Shown here in pieces: positions 18,901-25,706 of a DNA stretch of 64,000 nt. Each line of letters opens with the position of its first letter. Within the stretch, counting starts at the first letter, position 1. This stretch comes from CAVYUC01 sp963783085 (lineage in GTDB: Bacteria > Bacteroidota > Bacteroidia > Bacteroidales > Prolixibacteraceae): positions 104,190 through 168,189 of the forward strand of contig CAWAMJ010000014.1 in NCBI GenBank assembly GCA_963783085.1, in the 5' to 3' direction. Position numbers and translations under genes: made by a program. The notes below the pieces were generated by a model. That model ran no database searches. It was not told the origin of the DNA and saw only the letters and a list, made by a program, of their open reading frames with translations.

Positions 18901-18987
18901 TTTCACCGATCCGGTAACTGTTTTTTGTGCCATTGCCTGACCAACAGAAACAATCAGCACCATAATAAACATAAGTAATTTTTGCAT
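15904..18987 (-). CDS. SusC/RagA-family TonB-dependent transporter (pair 2)
   Basis: A 1027-residue SusC-like transporter. Signal peptide MQKLLMFIMVLIVSVGQAMAQ, carboxypeptidase-like domain (VTGSVKAEDGSPLPGVTVVVKGT), EEVVAVGYG TonB-box region, plug with FDVLKDASSAAIYGSRASNGVIIITTKKGKKG, and a barrel ending in ISFKINLTL. It is close in layout to pair 1 but diverged in the barrel, so the two pairs probably take related but different ligands. No STN domain. It is the first gene of the susCD 2 unit; the 350 bp upstream hold its promoter region, where I found no clear consensus box. Confidence 0.95.
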   Translation of the reverse strand: MQKLLMFIMVLIVSVGQAMAQKTVTGSVKAEDGSPLPGVTVVVKGTSVGTVTNADGEYSLSVPGNANTLVFSFIGMKTQEVVIGNQSTINVNMEQDVIGLEEVVAVGYGTVKKKDLTGAVSQIDAEKLEDEATSNITSMLRGSIPGLNVNLTNSAKGLSNARDLLVRGQTSLRADNDDQADANAPLIVVDGMIYYGDLADINPVDIEAFDVLKDASSAAIYGSRASNGVIIITTKKGKKGKPTVNVTASVGVATPSVSGLDLMNGDQFIQWRIAGFESNERHQIDKGPGYYNNPENLPSGVSLDSWKAYDGSSESNDVTSVWLNRLGFSPVEITNYKNGTRYNWYPDFMQTGLTQDYNVSLSGAAEAVSYYFSVGYVNNDGIRYNENFKAIRSRLNLEATVNSWLKVGTNTQFSVRDESPVIGDDNYGDVNPFASYYEEDGKTITFAPTGNVSASRHPHRYVVYQDQFRKYNSLNSKLYGIITLPFGFSFTSEYITRFNWNREYIHRSSGDLEWAAEGGRAWRRNWTIFEWQINNILKWNKDLGDHSFDFTFVQNAEMYQYWYDRMDRHKFQPSDILGYHRMQAGTEDVEISSDDQKSTGDALLARMNYIYKDRYLLTGSYRRDGYSAFGQKHPRASFGSVALGWTMSEEDFFNVQWVDMLKLRLSYGTNGNRGVGIYDALANLNTGKFVFIDGTNEYYVSQLYSSRMANPNLKWERTSAYNVGFDFAVINSRLRGNLDVYKMVTKDLLIPRQLPDITGYSSVFSNLGEVDNTGFELALNGNIIQKSNFNWLMSASVSYNKNEIKHLYFDYDAEGNEVDDIGNEWFIGHAIDEIWDYELDGIWQEDEVEEAHKYSRDPGDFKQVDQNGDGLYTNEDKVFQGTRSPKVRWTWRNDLNFGNWELGVKIYSYMGYKSADNHRRQNDVFYDRGAMFNVPYWTPENPINDWGRVESYETGFQVWEKNDFIRLDNVSLSYNVPSDLLQKATIVNCKLSLIAQNPYVWSNWMWMDPEIKDFTPTNISFKINLTL

Positions 18988-19338
18988 AGATTTTAAGTTT
19001 AAAAAGATTAATATTATTTAGTAGAGTTAAAGCCGTAATACTTAGCGATCGCGATATTCTCCGCTAAAAAAAGCAGTTGATTTACAATCTGAGGAATGTG
19101 AGCGTTTTATACATACCTTCAAATTTTAGTCAGGTTATTAAACTATTCCAAATCAAAAAAATATGCCAAAGCATTTCTTTTACATTTAGTCAATCGTTCC
19201 GTAAAATTAGTTCAAGTTTTAATTTCCGTTATTGACTTACATTTGCAAATCACAATATTTTTTTAGCATGTCGTTTTTCGTTCAAAATGGCTGTCTGAAA
19301 GTAATTTTAACAATTTCCTTTCAGACAGCCTTTCAGCA
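18988..19338. other. Intergenic region upstream of susC 2
   Basis: AT-rich gap of about 350 bp. It holds the terminator of the upstream oxidoreductase transcript (19284-19330) and presumably the susC 2 promoter. A GCGATCGC palindrome near 19044-19051 is the only other pattern I noticed. No gene is visible. Confidence 0.5.
19284..19330 (-). terminator. Terminator after the Tat-exported oxidoreductase gene
   Basis: A perfect 13-bp stem: GGCTGTCTGAAAG (19289-19301) with CTTTCAGACAGCC (19318-19330), loop of 16 nt, and ATTTTG on the minus-strand 3' side. It begins 9 bp after the stop codon. Confidence 0.8.
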
Positions 19339-20712
19339 TTATAACCGGATGTAATTTGTTCCGTACGGATACCGCTGCGGGCGGCTCAACATGGAATTCG
19401 CCACGTCATTATCAACAAATTTTTCAGCTTCCGGATCCCAACGCAAAACCCCCGGTATTTTCATTGCGATGTGGCTAACCAGGCAAACCGTACATGCCCT
19501 GTGCCCGATTTCAACCGGCGAAATGGGTTGTTTGCGTGACTGTACGCAATCCAGCCAGTTGCCGTGTTGTTCGTCGCTCACATATAAATGAATTTCATTT
19601 TCACCGATTTGCGATTTTAAAATATCTTCGTTGCTGGCATCGAGCGCTTTTGTGCTTCCTTCGGGAATTGGATCAGAAGCGGTTGCGCGATATGCGCCGC
19701 GGGTAACAAATACCCATCCTTTGTCACCTTCGTAGCGAATACCATTTGGAAAACCTCCGCTGGTATAAACTGTAATTCCGTTGGCATATTCGTGTTTTAC
19801 CATAAAGTCGCCGTGTACATTCCAACTGCCTGATTTTGGGAATTCTGCCACCGCTTCAACTGATATCGGACCGGTATATTCAGTATCCATTCCCCAGGCT
19901 GCGGAATCGTAATGGTGCTGTCCCCAGCCGGTAATCATGCCTGCCCCGTAATTTTCATGGCGCAGCCAACCGGGCCGGCCATAGCCTTGCTGAGGATGGA
20001 CCAACTGCTCGGTATAAGGAATTTCAGGAGTTGATCCCAGCCACATTTCGAAATTCAGATTGGATGGTACGGCCATTTCTTCGAACAGCGGTCCGGCAGG
20101 ATCACCAGGTAACCCTATTTTTACCGTATGGACTTTCCCGATCCGTCCGTTTCTTACCAACTCGGCTGCACGCCGGAACTGGGGCGAAGAACGCTGCTGA
20201 GTACCAACCTGAAGAATTACACCCTGCCGGTGCACAATATCGCTGAGCAAACGACCTTCTGCAATGGTCAGCGAAGTAGGCTTTTGCAGGTAAATATCTT
20301 TTCCGGCCAGGGCTGCTTCTATTGCTGGCTGTGAATGCCAGTGGTCGGGTGTGCTGATGACGACTGCATCGATGTCTTTGTTTAGCAGCATTTCCTTATA
20401 GTCGTCATACATTTTTAAATCTACCGCATTATTGCTGCCCGTTTTTTTGTTGTAGTAATCTTCGATTAGTTTTTTACCGTCTTTCATACGGTTGGTGTCC
20501 AAATCGGAAACCGCAACATATTGTGCGACGTCGTGCTGCCAGACACCGGGCATATCATGTCCGCGCGCAATTCGCCCGCAGCCAATATGCCCAACGTTTA
20601 TTTTGTTACTTGGTGCATTTTTACCAAAAACCGACGATGGTACTATGGTTGGGACAATCATTGCTCCTGCAGTTGCAGCACTGGCTTTTTTAAGAAAATT
20701 TCTTCGTTTCAT
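19339..20712 (-). CDS. Tat-exported Gfo/Idh/MocA-family oxidoreductase
   Basis: A 457-residue NAD(P)-dependent sugar oxidoreductase-like protein. The Tat signal MKRRNFLKKASAATAGAMIVP shows that it is exported folded, with cofactor, to the periplasm. The Rossmann motif is VGHIGCGRIARGH (Gly-x-Gly-x-x-Ala type), STPDHWHSQPAIEA follows the central strand, and YLQKPTS holds the EKP-equivalent with Gln for Glu. The C-terminal half carries GWGQHHYDSAAWGMD, the usual substrate/histidine helix of the family. It lies in the minus-strand catabolic locus between a DUF6807 gene and susC 2. Its role may be oxidation of a sugar ring before hydrolysis (inference). Confidence 0.88.
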   Translation of the reverse strand: MKRRNFLKKASAATAGAMIVPTIVPSSVFGKNAPSNKINVGHIGCGRIARGHDMPGVWQHDVAQYVAVSDLDTNRMKDGKKLIEDYYNKKTGSNNAVDLKMYDDYKEMLLNKDIDAVVISTPDHWHSQPAIEAALAGKDIYLQKPTSLTIAEGRLLSDIVHRQGVILQVGTQQRSSPQFRRAAELVRNGRIGKVHTVKIGLPGDPAGPLFEEMAVPSNLNFEMWLGSTPEIPYTEQLVHPQQGYGRPGWLRHENYGAGMITGWGQHHYDSAAWGMDTEYTGPISVEAVAEFPKSGSWNVHGDFMVKHEYANGITVYTSGGFPNGIRYEGDKGWVFVTRGAYRATASDPIPEGSTKALDASNEDILKSQIGENEIHLYVSDEQHGNWLDCVQSRKQPISPVEIGHRACTVCLVSHIAMKIPGVLRWDPEAEKFVDNDVANSMLSRPQRYPYGTNYIRL

Positions 20713-20820
20713 GTGGTGTATTTTTAACTGTTGTATTGGTTATTTCGCATTTCTGTGTTCTTTAAGTATTGGCTGGAAGCGGGAACCTGTCCATTCCAGT
20801 TTCAATCTTCATTTTCTCCT

Positions 20821-20862
20821 GCTTGCAGCTTGAAGCTTGCGGCTTGTAGCTTGCAGCTTCCA
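20821..20862. repeat. Six-copy heptanucleotide repeat (GCTTGNN)
   Basis: Six adjacent 7-mers of the form GCTTGNN (ca, aa, cg, ta, ca, and a final GCTTCCA) lie between the DUF6807 gene and the oxidoreductase start. The first five positions are held while the last two vary, so this is not a simple slippage repeat. Confidence 0.7.
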
Positions 20863-20864
20863 TC

Positions 20865-21758
20865 TTATTCTTCCCTAAACCGCTCAAACTCCTCCGCAAT
20901 CCGTGCTTCTTTTTCATCTCCTGAATGTATTAACACCCTGTACCTCAATTTTATTGTCTCGCCCTTTTTCAATTGAATATTTTCACCATTTTCAGGCCAG
21001 TACATTGGTGTAGGCGAGAAAAATCCATAGTCGCGGGTAAACCACGACGCCGGAAACCATTCATTTGAAGGGTGCTGTAAAATAGCCATTCCTTCCTTTT
21101 TGCCCATCCTGTCGCCATAATAATCCATCCATGCCGAATGTTTTCCAAACGTTCCTTTTTCACTGGTATCGCCTTCTGCGTTTATCATTATTCCCCCGTT
21201 AATTACGGCCAAATCCGGATCCATCCTGGCGCTAAAAAGCGAGTGGTTTGTTTTTCCGATGGTGACGTCCATCAGCATAACCATTTCAATTTCAAAATCG
21301 ATTTGGTACTTGTCCGGTGAAGGCGCCGAAACCGTTATTTTTCGCTTGTCGATTATTGGTGAGTCAGCTTCCGGCCGGCGCCAAACACACTCATTTTCAA
21401 CCACTGCTTTATTTCCACCCGTTTCCACAATATCGGCCCGGAGTGAAATAATCTGGCCGCGTTCCAGCCCCTCCTGCCAGTAATTGCCGCCATTTACCTT
21501 ATCGCAACCAAAAAAGAGCGAACTGTGGTGCGGATAATTGGCGTTTCGCATGGAAGTGACGCTTGCATTGGAAGGACCATTCACCGGAAAGAAAAACGGG
21601 TATTTTTCGTTTTCGGATAGAATGTAACTCGTAAAAAGATTTCCGTCGATTCTGAATTCGATTTTGTCGCCCACTTTTTCGGCGGTGACCTTTGGTTGTC
21701 CTGTTGCCACAACTATTGTGGTTAAAATAATAAAATAGAGCAACGTAATTTTTTTCAT
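20865..21758 (-). CDS. Exported DUF6807 (PmoA-like) protein
   Basis: A 297-residue secreted protein with signal MKKITLLYFIILTTIVVATG. It matches the DUF6807 family (labelled methane oxygenase PmoA in Pfam, although no link to methane oxidation is expected here): the PHHSSLFFGCDKVNG segment with paired His, a central beta-sandwich, and the terminal ILQHPSNEWFPASWFTRDYGFFSPTPMYWP region. Such proteins often neighbour Gfo/Idh/MocA and sugar-uptake genes in Bacteroidota, and their reaction is not established. It lies immediately upstream of the Tat-exported oxidoreductase gene, separated by the heptamer repeat, and is followed on its 5' side by the GxxExxY repeat island. Confidence 0.8.
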   Translation of the reverse strand: MKKITLLYFIILTTIVVATGQPKVTAEKVGDKIEFRIDGNLFTSYILSENEKYPFFFPVNGPSNASVTSMRNANYPHHSSLFFGCDKVNGGNYWQEGLERGQIISLRADIVETGGNKAVVENECVWRRPEADSPIIDKRKITVSAPSPDKYQIDFEIEMVMLMDVTIGKTNHSLFSARMDPDLAVINGGIMINAEGDTSEKGTFGKHSAWMDYYGDRMGKKEGMAILQHPSNEWFPASWFTRDYGFFSPTPMYWPENGENIQLKKGETIKLRYRVLIHSGDEKEARIAEEFERFREE

Positions 21759-21811
21759 TCTGTTTAAACTTTAATTTTTCTTGATGTAGTCACTGATTCA
21801 CAGATTTTTAC

Positions 21812-22099
21812 TCAATAAATATTGTTTGATTTCACGTAAATTCTATTCCTTCTTTCATCTGTGAATCTGTGGCGATATCGTCTTCTTTTAGCTACTGATT
21901 CACAGATTTTCTTTGATTCAATCTCATATTTTTTCTCCCTTTCATAAGAAATATTTTGCGTTTTAAATTCGTATTCCAAAGCATCTTTATACACAATTTC
22001 CAAAAATCCTTTTCCCAGTATGCGATGTACTTCCATACAAATTCCGATAATCTGATAACTTTCTTCCTGATACGGATATTTTTGATTTGAATATTTCAT
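21812..22099 (-). pseudogene. Truncated GxxExxY copy fused to repeat sequence
   Basis: The first 61 residues (through REKKYEIE) are identical in protein sequence to the full copy at 22353-22739. The frame then runs into inverted-repeat sequence (SKKICESVAKRRRYRHRFTDE...) and stops. The PD-(D/E)XK residues (Asp and the Glu-x-Lys pair) lie beyond the break and are missing, so nuclease activity is not expected. At DNA level about 260 bp (21916-22176 against 22556-22816) differ at only a handful of positions, so the duplication is recent. It may be a by-product of repeat recombination. Confidence 0.8.
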
Positions 22100-22352
22100 C
22101 CTTTTCCTCATCTGTGAATCTGTGGCGATATTCTCTTTATTTAGCCACTGATTCACAGATTTTAATTAGTAAATATATCTGTTTCCAACATAAATCCTAA
22201 TCCTTCTTAATCTGTGAATCTGTGGCAAATTTCTTTTTTTGGCCACTGATTCACAGATTTTATTAGCAAATATTATCTGTTCCCACCTAAATCTCAATCC
22301 TTCTTCATCTGTGAATCTGTGGCGATATTTTCCCGGCCACTGATCCACCGAT

Positions 22353-22739
22353 TTATAAAATAACCCGTTTTGTTATCAATGAATCTTCTCCGAAATTTAC
22401 GATCAAACCTAGCTTACATTTCGATGCTGCGAGATAATTAATAACCCATTTAAAATGATTTTCCACAATTCCCTGTTGCGCTTTTACCTCAAGAATAATT
22501 TTGTCAAAAACGACAAAATCTGCATAAAAATGATGCGGTAATATTATTTCTTTATATTCAATCTCATATTTTTTCTCCCTTTCATAAGAAATATTTTGCG
22601 TTTTAAATTCGTATTCCAAAGCATCTTTATACACAATTTCCAAAAATCCTTTTCCCAAAATGCGATGTACTTCCATACAAATTCCGATTATCTGATAACT
22701 TTCTTCTTGATACGGATATTTTTGATTTGAATATTTCAT
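22353..22739 (-). CDS. GxxExxY protein, PD-(D/E)XK nuclease-like
   Basis: A 128-residue protein of the GxxExxY family, which is placed in the PD-(D/E)XK nuclease superfamily. The name-giving motif is G31-F-L-E34-I-V-Y37, and the nuclease core is Asp74 (FYADFVVFD) with Glu84-Val-Lys86 (ILEVKA). The length is typical (about 125). I start at the ATG at 22739; a longer frame to 22796 would translate the inverted repeat (MNQWLNKENIATDSQ), which is unlikely to be native. The gene sits between an opening arm (22336, worn) and a closing arm (22750) of the repeat family. Its function is unknown; a role in mobilising or processing the repeats is a hypothesis. Confidence 0.85.
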   Translation of the reverse strand: MKYSNQKYPYQEESYQIIGICMEVHRILGKGFLEIVYKDALEYEFKTQNISYEREKKYEIEYKEIILPHHFYADFVVFDKIILEVKAQQGIVENHFKWVINYLAASKCKLGLIVNFGEDSLITKRVIL

Positions 22740-22944
22740 CCTTTTCCTCATCTGTGAATCTGTGGCGATATTCTCTTTATTTAGCCACTGATTCACAGAT
22801 TTTAATTAGTAAATATTATCTGTTTCCAACTAAATCTCAATCCTTCCTCATCTGTGAATCTGTGGCGATATTTCTTTTTTTAGCCACTGATTCACAGATT
22901 TTAATTAGCAAATATTATCTGTTCCCACCTAAATCCTAATCTTT

Positions 22945-23182
22945 CTTCATCTGTGAATCTGTGGCAACATTCTCTTTTCTTCATCTGTGGATCTGTGGCA
23001 ACATTCTCTTTTCTTCATCTGTGAATCTGTGGCAACATTCTCTTTTCTTCATCTGTGAATCTGTGGCAACATTCTCTTTTCTTCATCTGTGAATCTGTGG
23101 CAACATTCTCTTTTCTTCATCTGTGAATCTGTGGCAACATTCTCTTTTCTTCATCTGTGAATCTGTGGCAATATTCTCTTCA
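22945..23182. repeat. Seven-copy 34-bp tandem array
   Basis: Seven head-to-tail copies of a 34-bp unit start at 22945, 22979, 23013, 23047, 23081, 23115 and 23149. Each consists of the closing arm ATCTGTGAATCTGTGGC plus a 17-bp pyrimidine-rich linker. Copy 2 has one substitution in the arm; copy 7 has one in the linker and ends inside the stop codon of the adjoining DUF6807 gene. There are no variable spacers, so it is not CRISPR. Confidence 0.9.
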
Positions 23183-24421
23183 TTCAAATTCCACTTTTGG
23201 ATTGGACGCAAAACTATTCCAGTACTTTTCGGCAGTTTCGGCATCCATTTCGCCGTCAAAAACAACCATCCGGTATTTTAACGTGTATTCCTGTTTTGGC
23301 TCCAGTTTCCACTCATCATGCCGAATCGGCACAAATTCGAAATACATGTCGCCGCGACCGCCGTTGGCATCGAGCGGCCACACGCGCATCGGCTCCGGGT
23401 GCATCCGGTTGGAGGGATGGCTGAGAAACAAAATTCCAGAACGGCCGGCTTCCGTGTCCGATTCACCTTCCACAATGCACCAGCGGGCGTACAATCCATC
23501 CGCATCGGCGCGCGTTTTTCCATCAGAAGTCAAAATCGTACAGTTGTCCTTTTTCCATTTTTCAGTTGCACGGAAGCCAATTCCACCGCCGTAACGATAT
23601 GCATCAAGCAGTATTCCGCTGTCGAGCGGACTGTTAAGCGAAGTGGTGTAATCCACAATCCAGGTTTTAGCGCCAGCATTCCATGCCCGCACATCTAAAA
23701 TTTCATTCATGGCAATCTGATCTTCGCCTTTTGCGCCAAAATCAATGTGCTGCTGCAACGCTTTGAAACCACTGAAAACATCGCCTTGAACTTCGGAAAG
23801 AAATCCGGCAAATTTTACTGTTCCCTGTCCCAGCACCAGGTTCCAGAAATCCACCTGCCTGTCGCCAATGTGGGTATGCGTCCATGGCCCCCAAATTCCG
23901 TAGTGATGGCGATGGTCAGGCGGCTGAATTCGCGTCAGCACTTCGCCGCCGGGCGACCACAGCGGATGAATAAAACCCGAGCGTTTAAAAATCGGATCCA
24001 CACCTTCGGGAGGATAGGTAACTGCATACTGGTATTTCAAAATTGGTTTATCACCCACCAGCAAGCCCAAATCCTGGTAATCTCGTTTCAGACTTACAAC
24101 CACATCGGGCTCTACCTCCTTTGTTTCGCGTTTTAAAATAAATTTTCGCTCTGAATTTGCCGGTGTGTTTCCGTCGAGCATAAACCAGAATGTTGCGGTT
24201 TGCCCAGATTCAAGCTGACTTGGCATTGCTTTTTCATTGCCGTTGGTAATTTCATAAAGAACCAGGTTTCCGTCATCGGTATTGTAATTAATGCCGTCAA
24301 GCGGAATACTGACTGGTGCGTCGATTTTTTCCTTATCAATAATTACTTTGAAACTTGCCAGTTCCTGTGCAAAAAGCTGGGATGAAATAAAAACCAACAG
24401 GAGTAAAACTTTGATTTTCAT
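23180..24421 (-). CDS. Exported DUF6807 (PmoA-like) protein, long form
   Basis: A 413-residue secreted protein, signal MKIKVLLLLVFISSQLFAQ. It has an extra N-terminal beta domain (about 20-130) before the DUF6807 core, with the His cluster PPDHRHHYGIWGPWTHTHIG, then ARWCIVEG and GILFLSHPSNRMHPEPMRVWP. The core shares layout with the shorter protein at 20865-21758, so the locus holds two paralogues of different architecture. Its stop codon is embedded in the last copy of the 34-bp tandem array, so expansion of that array reached the gene end without breaking it. The biochemical role is not established; context suggests sugar catabolism. Confidence 0.8.
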   Translation of the reverse strand: MKIKVLLLLVFISSQLFAQELASFKVIIDKEKIDAPVSIPLDGINYNTDDGNLVLYEITNGNEKAMPSQLESGQTATFWFMLDGNTPANSERKFILKRETKEVEPDVVVSLKRDYQDLGLLVGDKPILKYQYAVTYPPEGVDPIFKRSGFIHPLWSPGGEVLTRIQPPDHRHHYGIWGPWTHTHIGDRQVDFWNLVLGQGTVKFAGFLSEVQGDVFSGFKALQQHIDFGAKGEDQIAMNEILDVRAWNAGAKTWIVDYTTSLNSPLDSGILLDAYRYGGGIGFRATEKWKKDNCTILTSDGKTRADADGLYARWCIVEGESDTEAGRSGILFLSHPSNRMHPEPMRVWPLDANGGRGDMYFEFVPIRHDEWKLEPKQEYTLKYRMVVFDGEMDAETAEKYWNSFASNPKVEFE

Positions 24422-24487
24422 AAGGTATTTAGTTCGTTTAACTATTATTTACAGCATTTGAAAAGGCGGTACTGTTTGCCCGCGCAG

Positions 24488-25537
24488 TTAATTTTTTATT
24501 TTCGGAACTTCTTCCTCAATGGTTTCCTTAAACGATAAAATGTTATCAGTGGTTACGTTGGGCGGCATTCCTCCGCCACACGACCACACCACCCGGTTTT
24601 TATCACCGAATTCGCGCACCATTTCCCGTGTTTTTTCCCGCACCTGTTCAGGCGAAGCAGCGGCCAGTACATCGCGCGGCGGCAGGTTGCCAATCAGCGC
24701 CACTTCCGGTCCGGCCAATTCCCTGATTTCTTTCATGGTATGTTCAAAACTGAAATTAAACAGATGAACGCCCATTTCCTTCAGATATGGTGTACTTATC
24801 AATCCCTGTGCATCATTATGGAAAAAATTCAGCTTCGAATCGAAAGCGTCAAATATTTCTTTGATGTATGGAACAGCATATTCCCGGCATTCATCGTCGC
24901 CAATAAAACCCACTATATCATCGAGAACCAGAATTCCTTCGATAGACGGAAATTTTTCCTTTTGGTACTGTAGCCACTGTACCGTAAACTCAGTGATTGT
25001 TTTCAGTAATTTATGGCTGTTTTCCGGATCCATCATAAATCCTGTCAGCAATTCTGTTGTCCCCATCAGAAACGAAGCCACATTCAGCGGGCCGCGCGCA
25101 ATGGCAAATTTAATTTCGTGCCCCATTTCCCGAATTGGGTTCTGATAATTCTCCAGCCGCTGAATTACAAACGGCAGCAATCCATCGGTTTTCGGATTGG
25201 GTATTTTGATAGTACCGGCCTGTGAAATATCACTAATTATTTTATCGGCATGAGGCAGGTTAAATTCATTCCAAACCAATTTGGCGCCAAAAGCCGAAGG
25301 TTCGGTGCACATGCCGAATTCCGACCAAAAACCAGGGAGAAAAATAATATCGGGAAATGTTTCGATGGCTTTTTTATTGGCCTGAAACCAAATTTCTTCC
25401 GAAGAATAATATTGAAGATTTGAAATACCTGCCCATCCCGGGAGCCAGGGACTGTCGATGATAAATCCGGTTACCGGTTTTCCGGCTGTTCGTCCGTTAA
25501 CTGTATCAAGTATTAATTTCCACTGTTCGTTTGTCAT
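24488..25537 (-). CDS. Uroporphyrinogen decarboxylase-like (URO-D/MtaA-type) protein
   Basis: A 349-residue cytosolic TIM-barrel protein of the URO-D superfamily, which includes uroporphyrinogen decarboxylase and corrinoid/CoM methyltransferases such as MtaA. Visible: FGMCTEPSAFGAKL near the N-terminus, the GILVLDDIVGFIG strand, NFFHNDAQGL, and the C-terminal ALIGNLPPRDVL and SCGGGMPPNVTTDNI segments typical of the methyltransferase-like branch. It is not next to any haem gene, so tetrapyrrole decarboxylation is unlikely. It heads the minus-strand catabolic locus and is divergent from the AraC gene across a perfect inverted repeat. The ATG at 25537 is preferred to one 27 bp upstream. Confidence 0.75.
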   Translation of the reverse strand: MTNEQWKLILDTVNGRTAGKPVTGFIIDSPWLPGWAGISNLQYYSSEEIWFQANKKAIETFPDIIFLPGFWSEFGMCTEPSAFGAKLVWNEFNLPHADKIISDISQAGTIKIPNPKTDGLLPFVIQRLENYQNPIREMGHEIKFAIARGPLNVASFLMGTTELLTGFMMDPENSHKLLKTITEFTVQWLQYQKEKFPSIEGILVLDDIVGFIGDDECREYAVPYIKEIFDAFDSKLNFFHNDAQGLISTPYLKEMGVHLFNFSFEHTMKEIRELAGPEVALIGNLPPRDVLAAASPEQVREKTREMVREFGDKNRVVWSCGGGMPPNVTTDNILSFKETIEEEVPKIKN

Positions 25538-25556
25538 TTGATTTGAATGTAGGTTG

Positions 25557-25619
25557 GTGTACAAATCTAATTTATACCACGCAATTCAAACAGTACTATA
25601 TTAGCAATGATTTGTACAC
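25557..25619. promoter_or_regulatory. Perfect 11-bp inverted repeat between divergent genes
   Basis: GTGTACAAATC (25557-25567) and GATTTGTACAC (25609-25619) are exact reverse complements, 52 bp apart start to start, close to five helical turns. They lie between the URO-D-like and araC-type genes, as expected for sites bound on one DNA face by a dimer, perhaps the AraC regulator itself. Confidence 0.6.
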
Positions 25620-25706
25620 AATTAACGTTTTTCGTAATATTAGATTTTTAATTTTCTTTCAGTTTTCGCAGTTTTTTTCACGGATAACATTTTAAATTGA
25701 TGTACC

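Larger units (their letters stand above)
21789..23182. repeat. Inverted-repeat module island with GxxExxY cassettes
   Basis: The arm GCCACTGATTCACAGAT and its near-complement ATCTGTGAATCTGTGGC recur in order. Opening arms are at about 21789, 21891, 22144, 22242, 22336 (degenerate), 22784 and 22883; closing arms are at about 21857, 22110, 22210, 22307, 22750, 22850 and 22949. Five modules enclose 50-65 bp of AT-rich spacer; two enclose a GxxExxY gene or gene piece. After the last module the closing arm multiplies into a 34-bp tandem array that runs to the stop codon of the next gene. The spacing, polarity and cargo suggest a repeat family that moves or duplicates with the gene. Confidence 0.85.

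Noticed and set aside
22166..22348. Short protein encoded in the repeat island
   Set aside because: The frame consists wholly of inverted-repeat modules (CESVAKKRN, HRFTDE), so it is a by-product of the repeats.
22945..23182. CRISPR array
   Set aside because: The units are 34 bp with no variable spacers between them, and no cas genes are in the window.
23083..23265. Short minus-strand frame over the tandem array
   Set aside because: It translates the 34-bp copies and then another frame of the DUF6807 gene.
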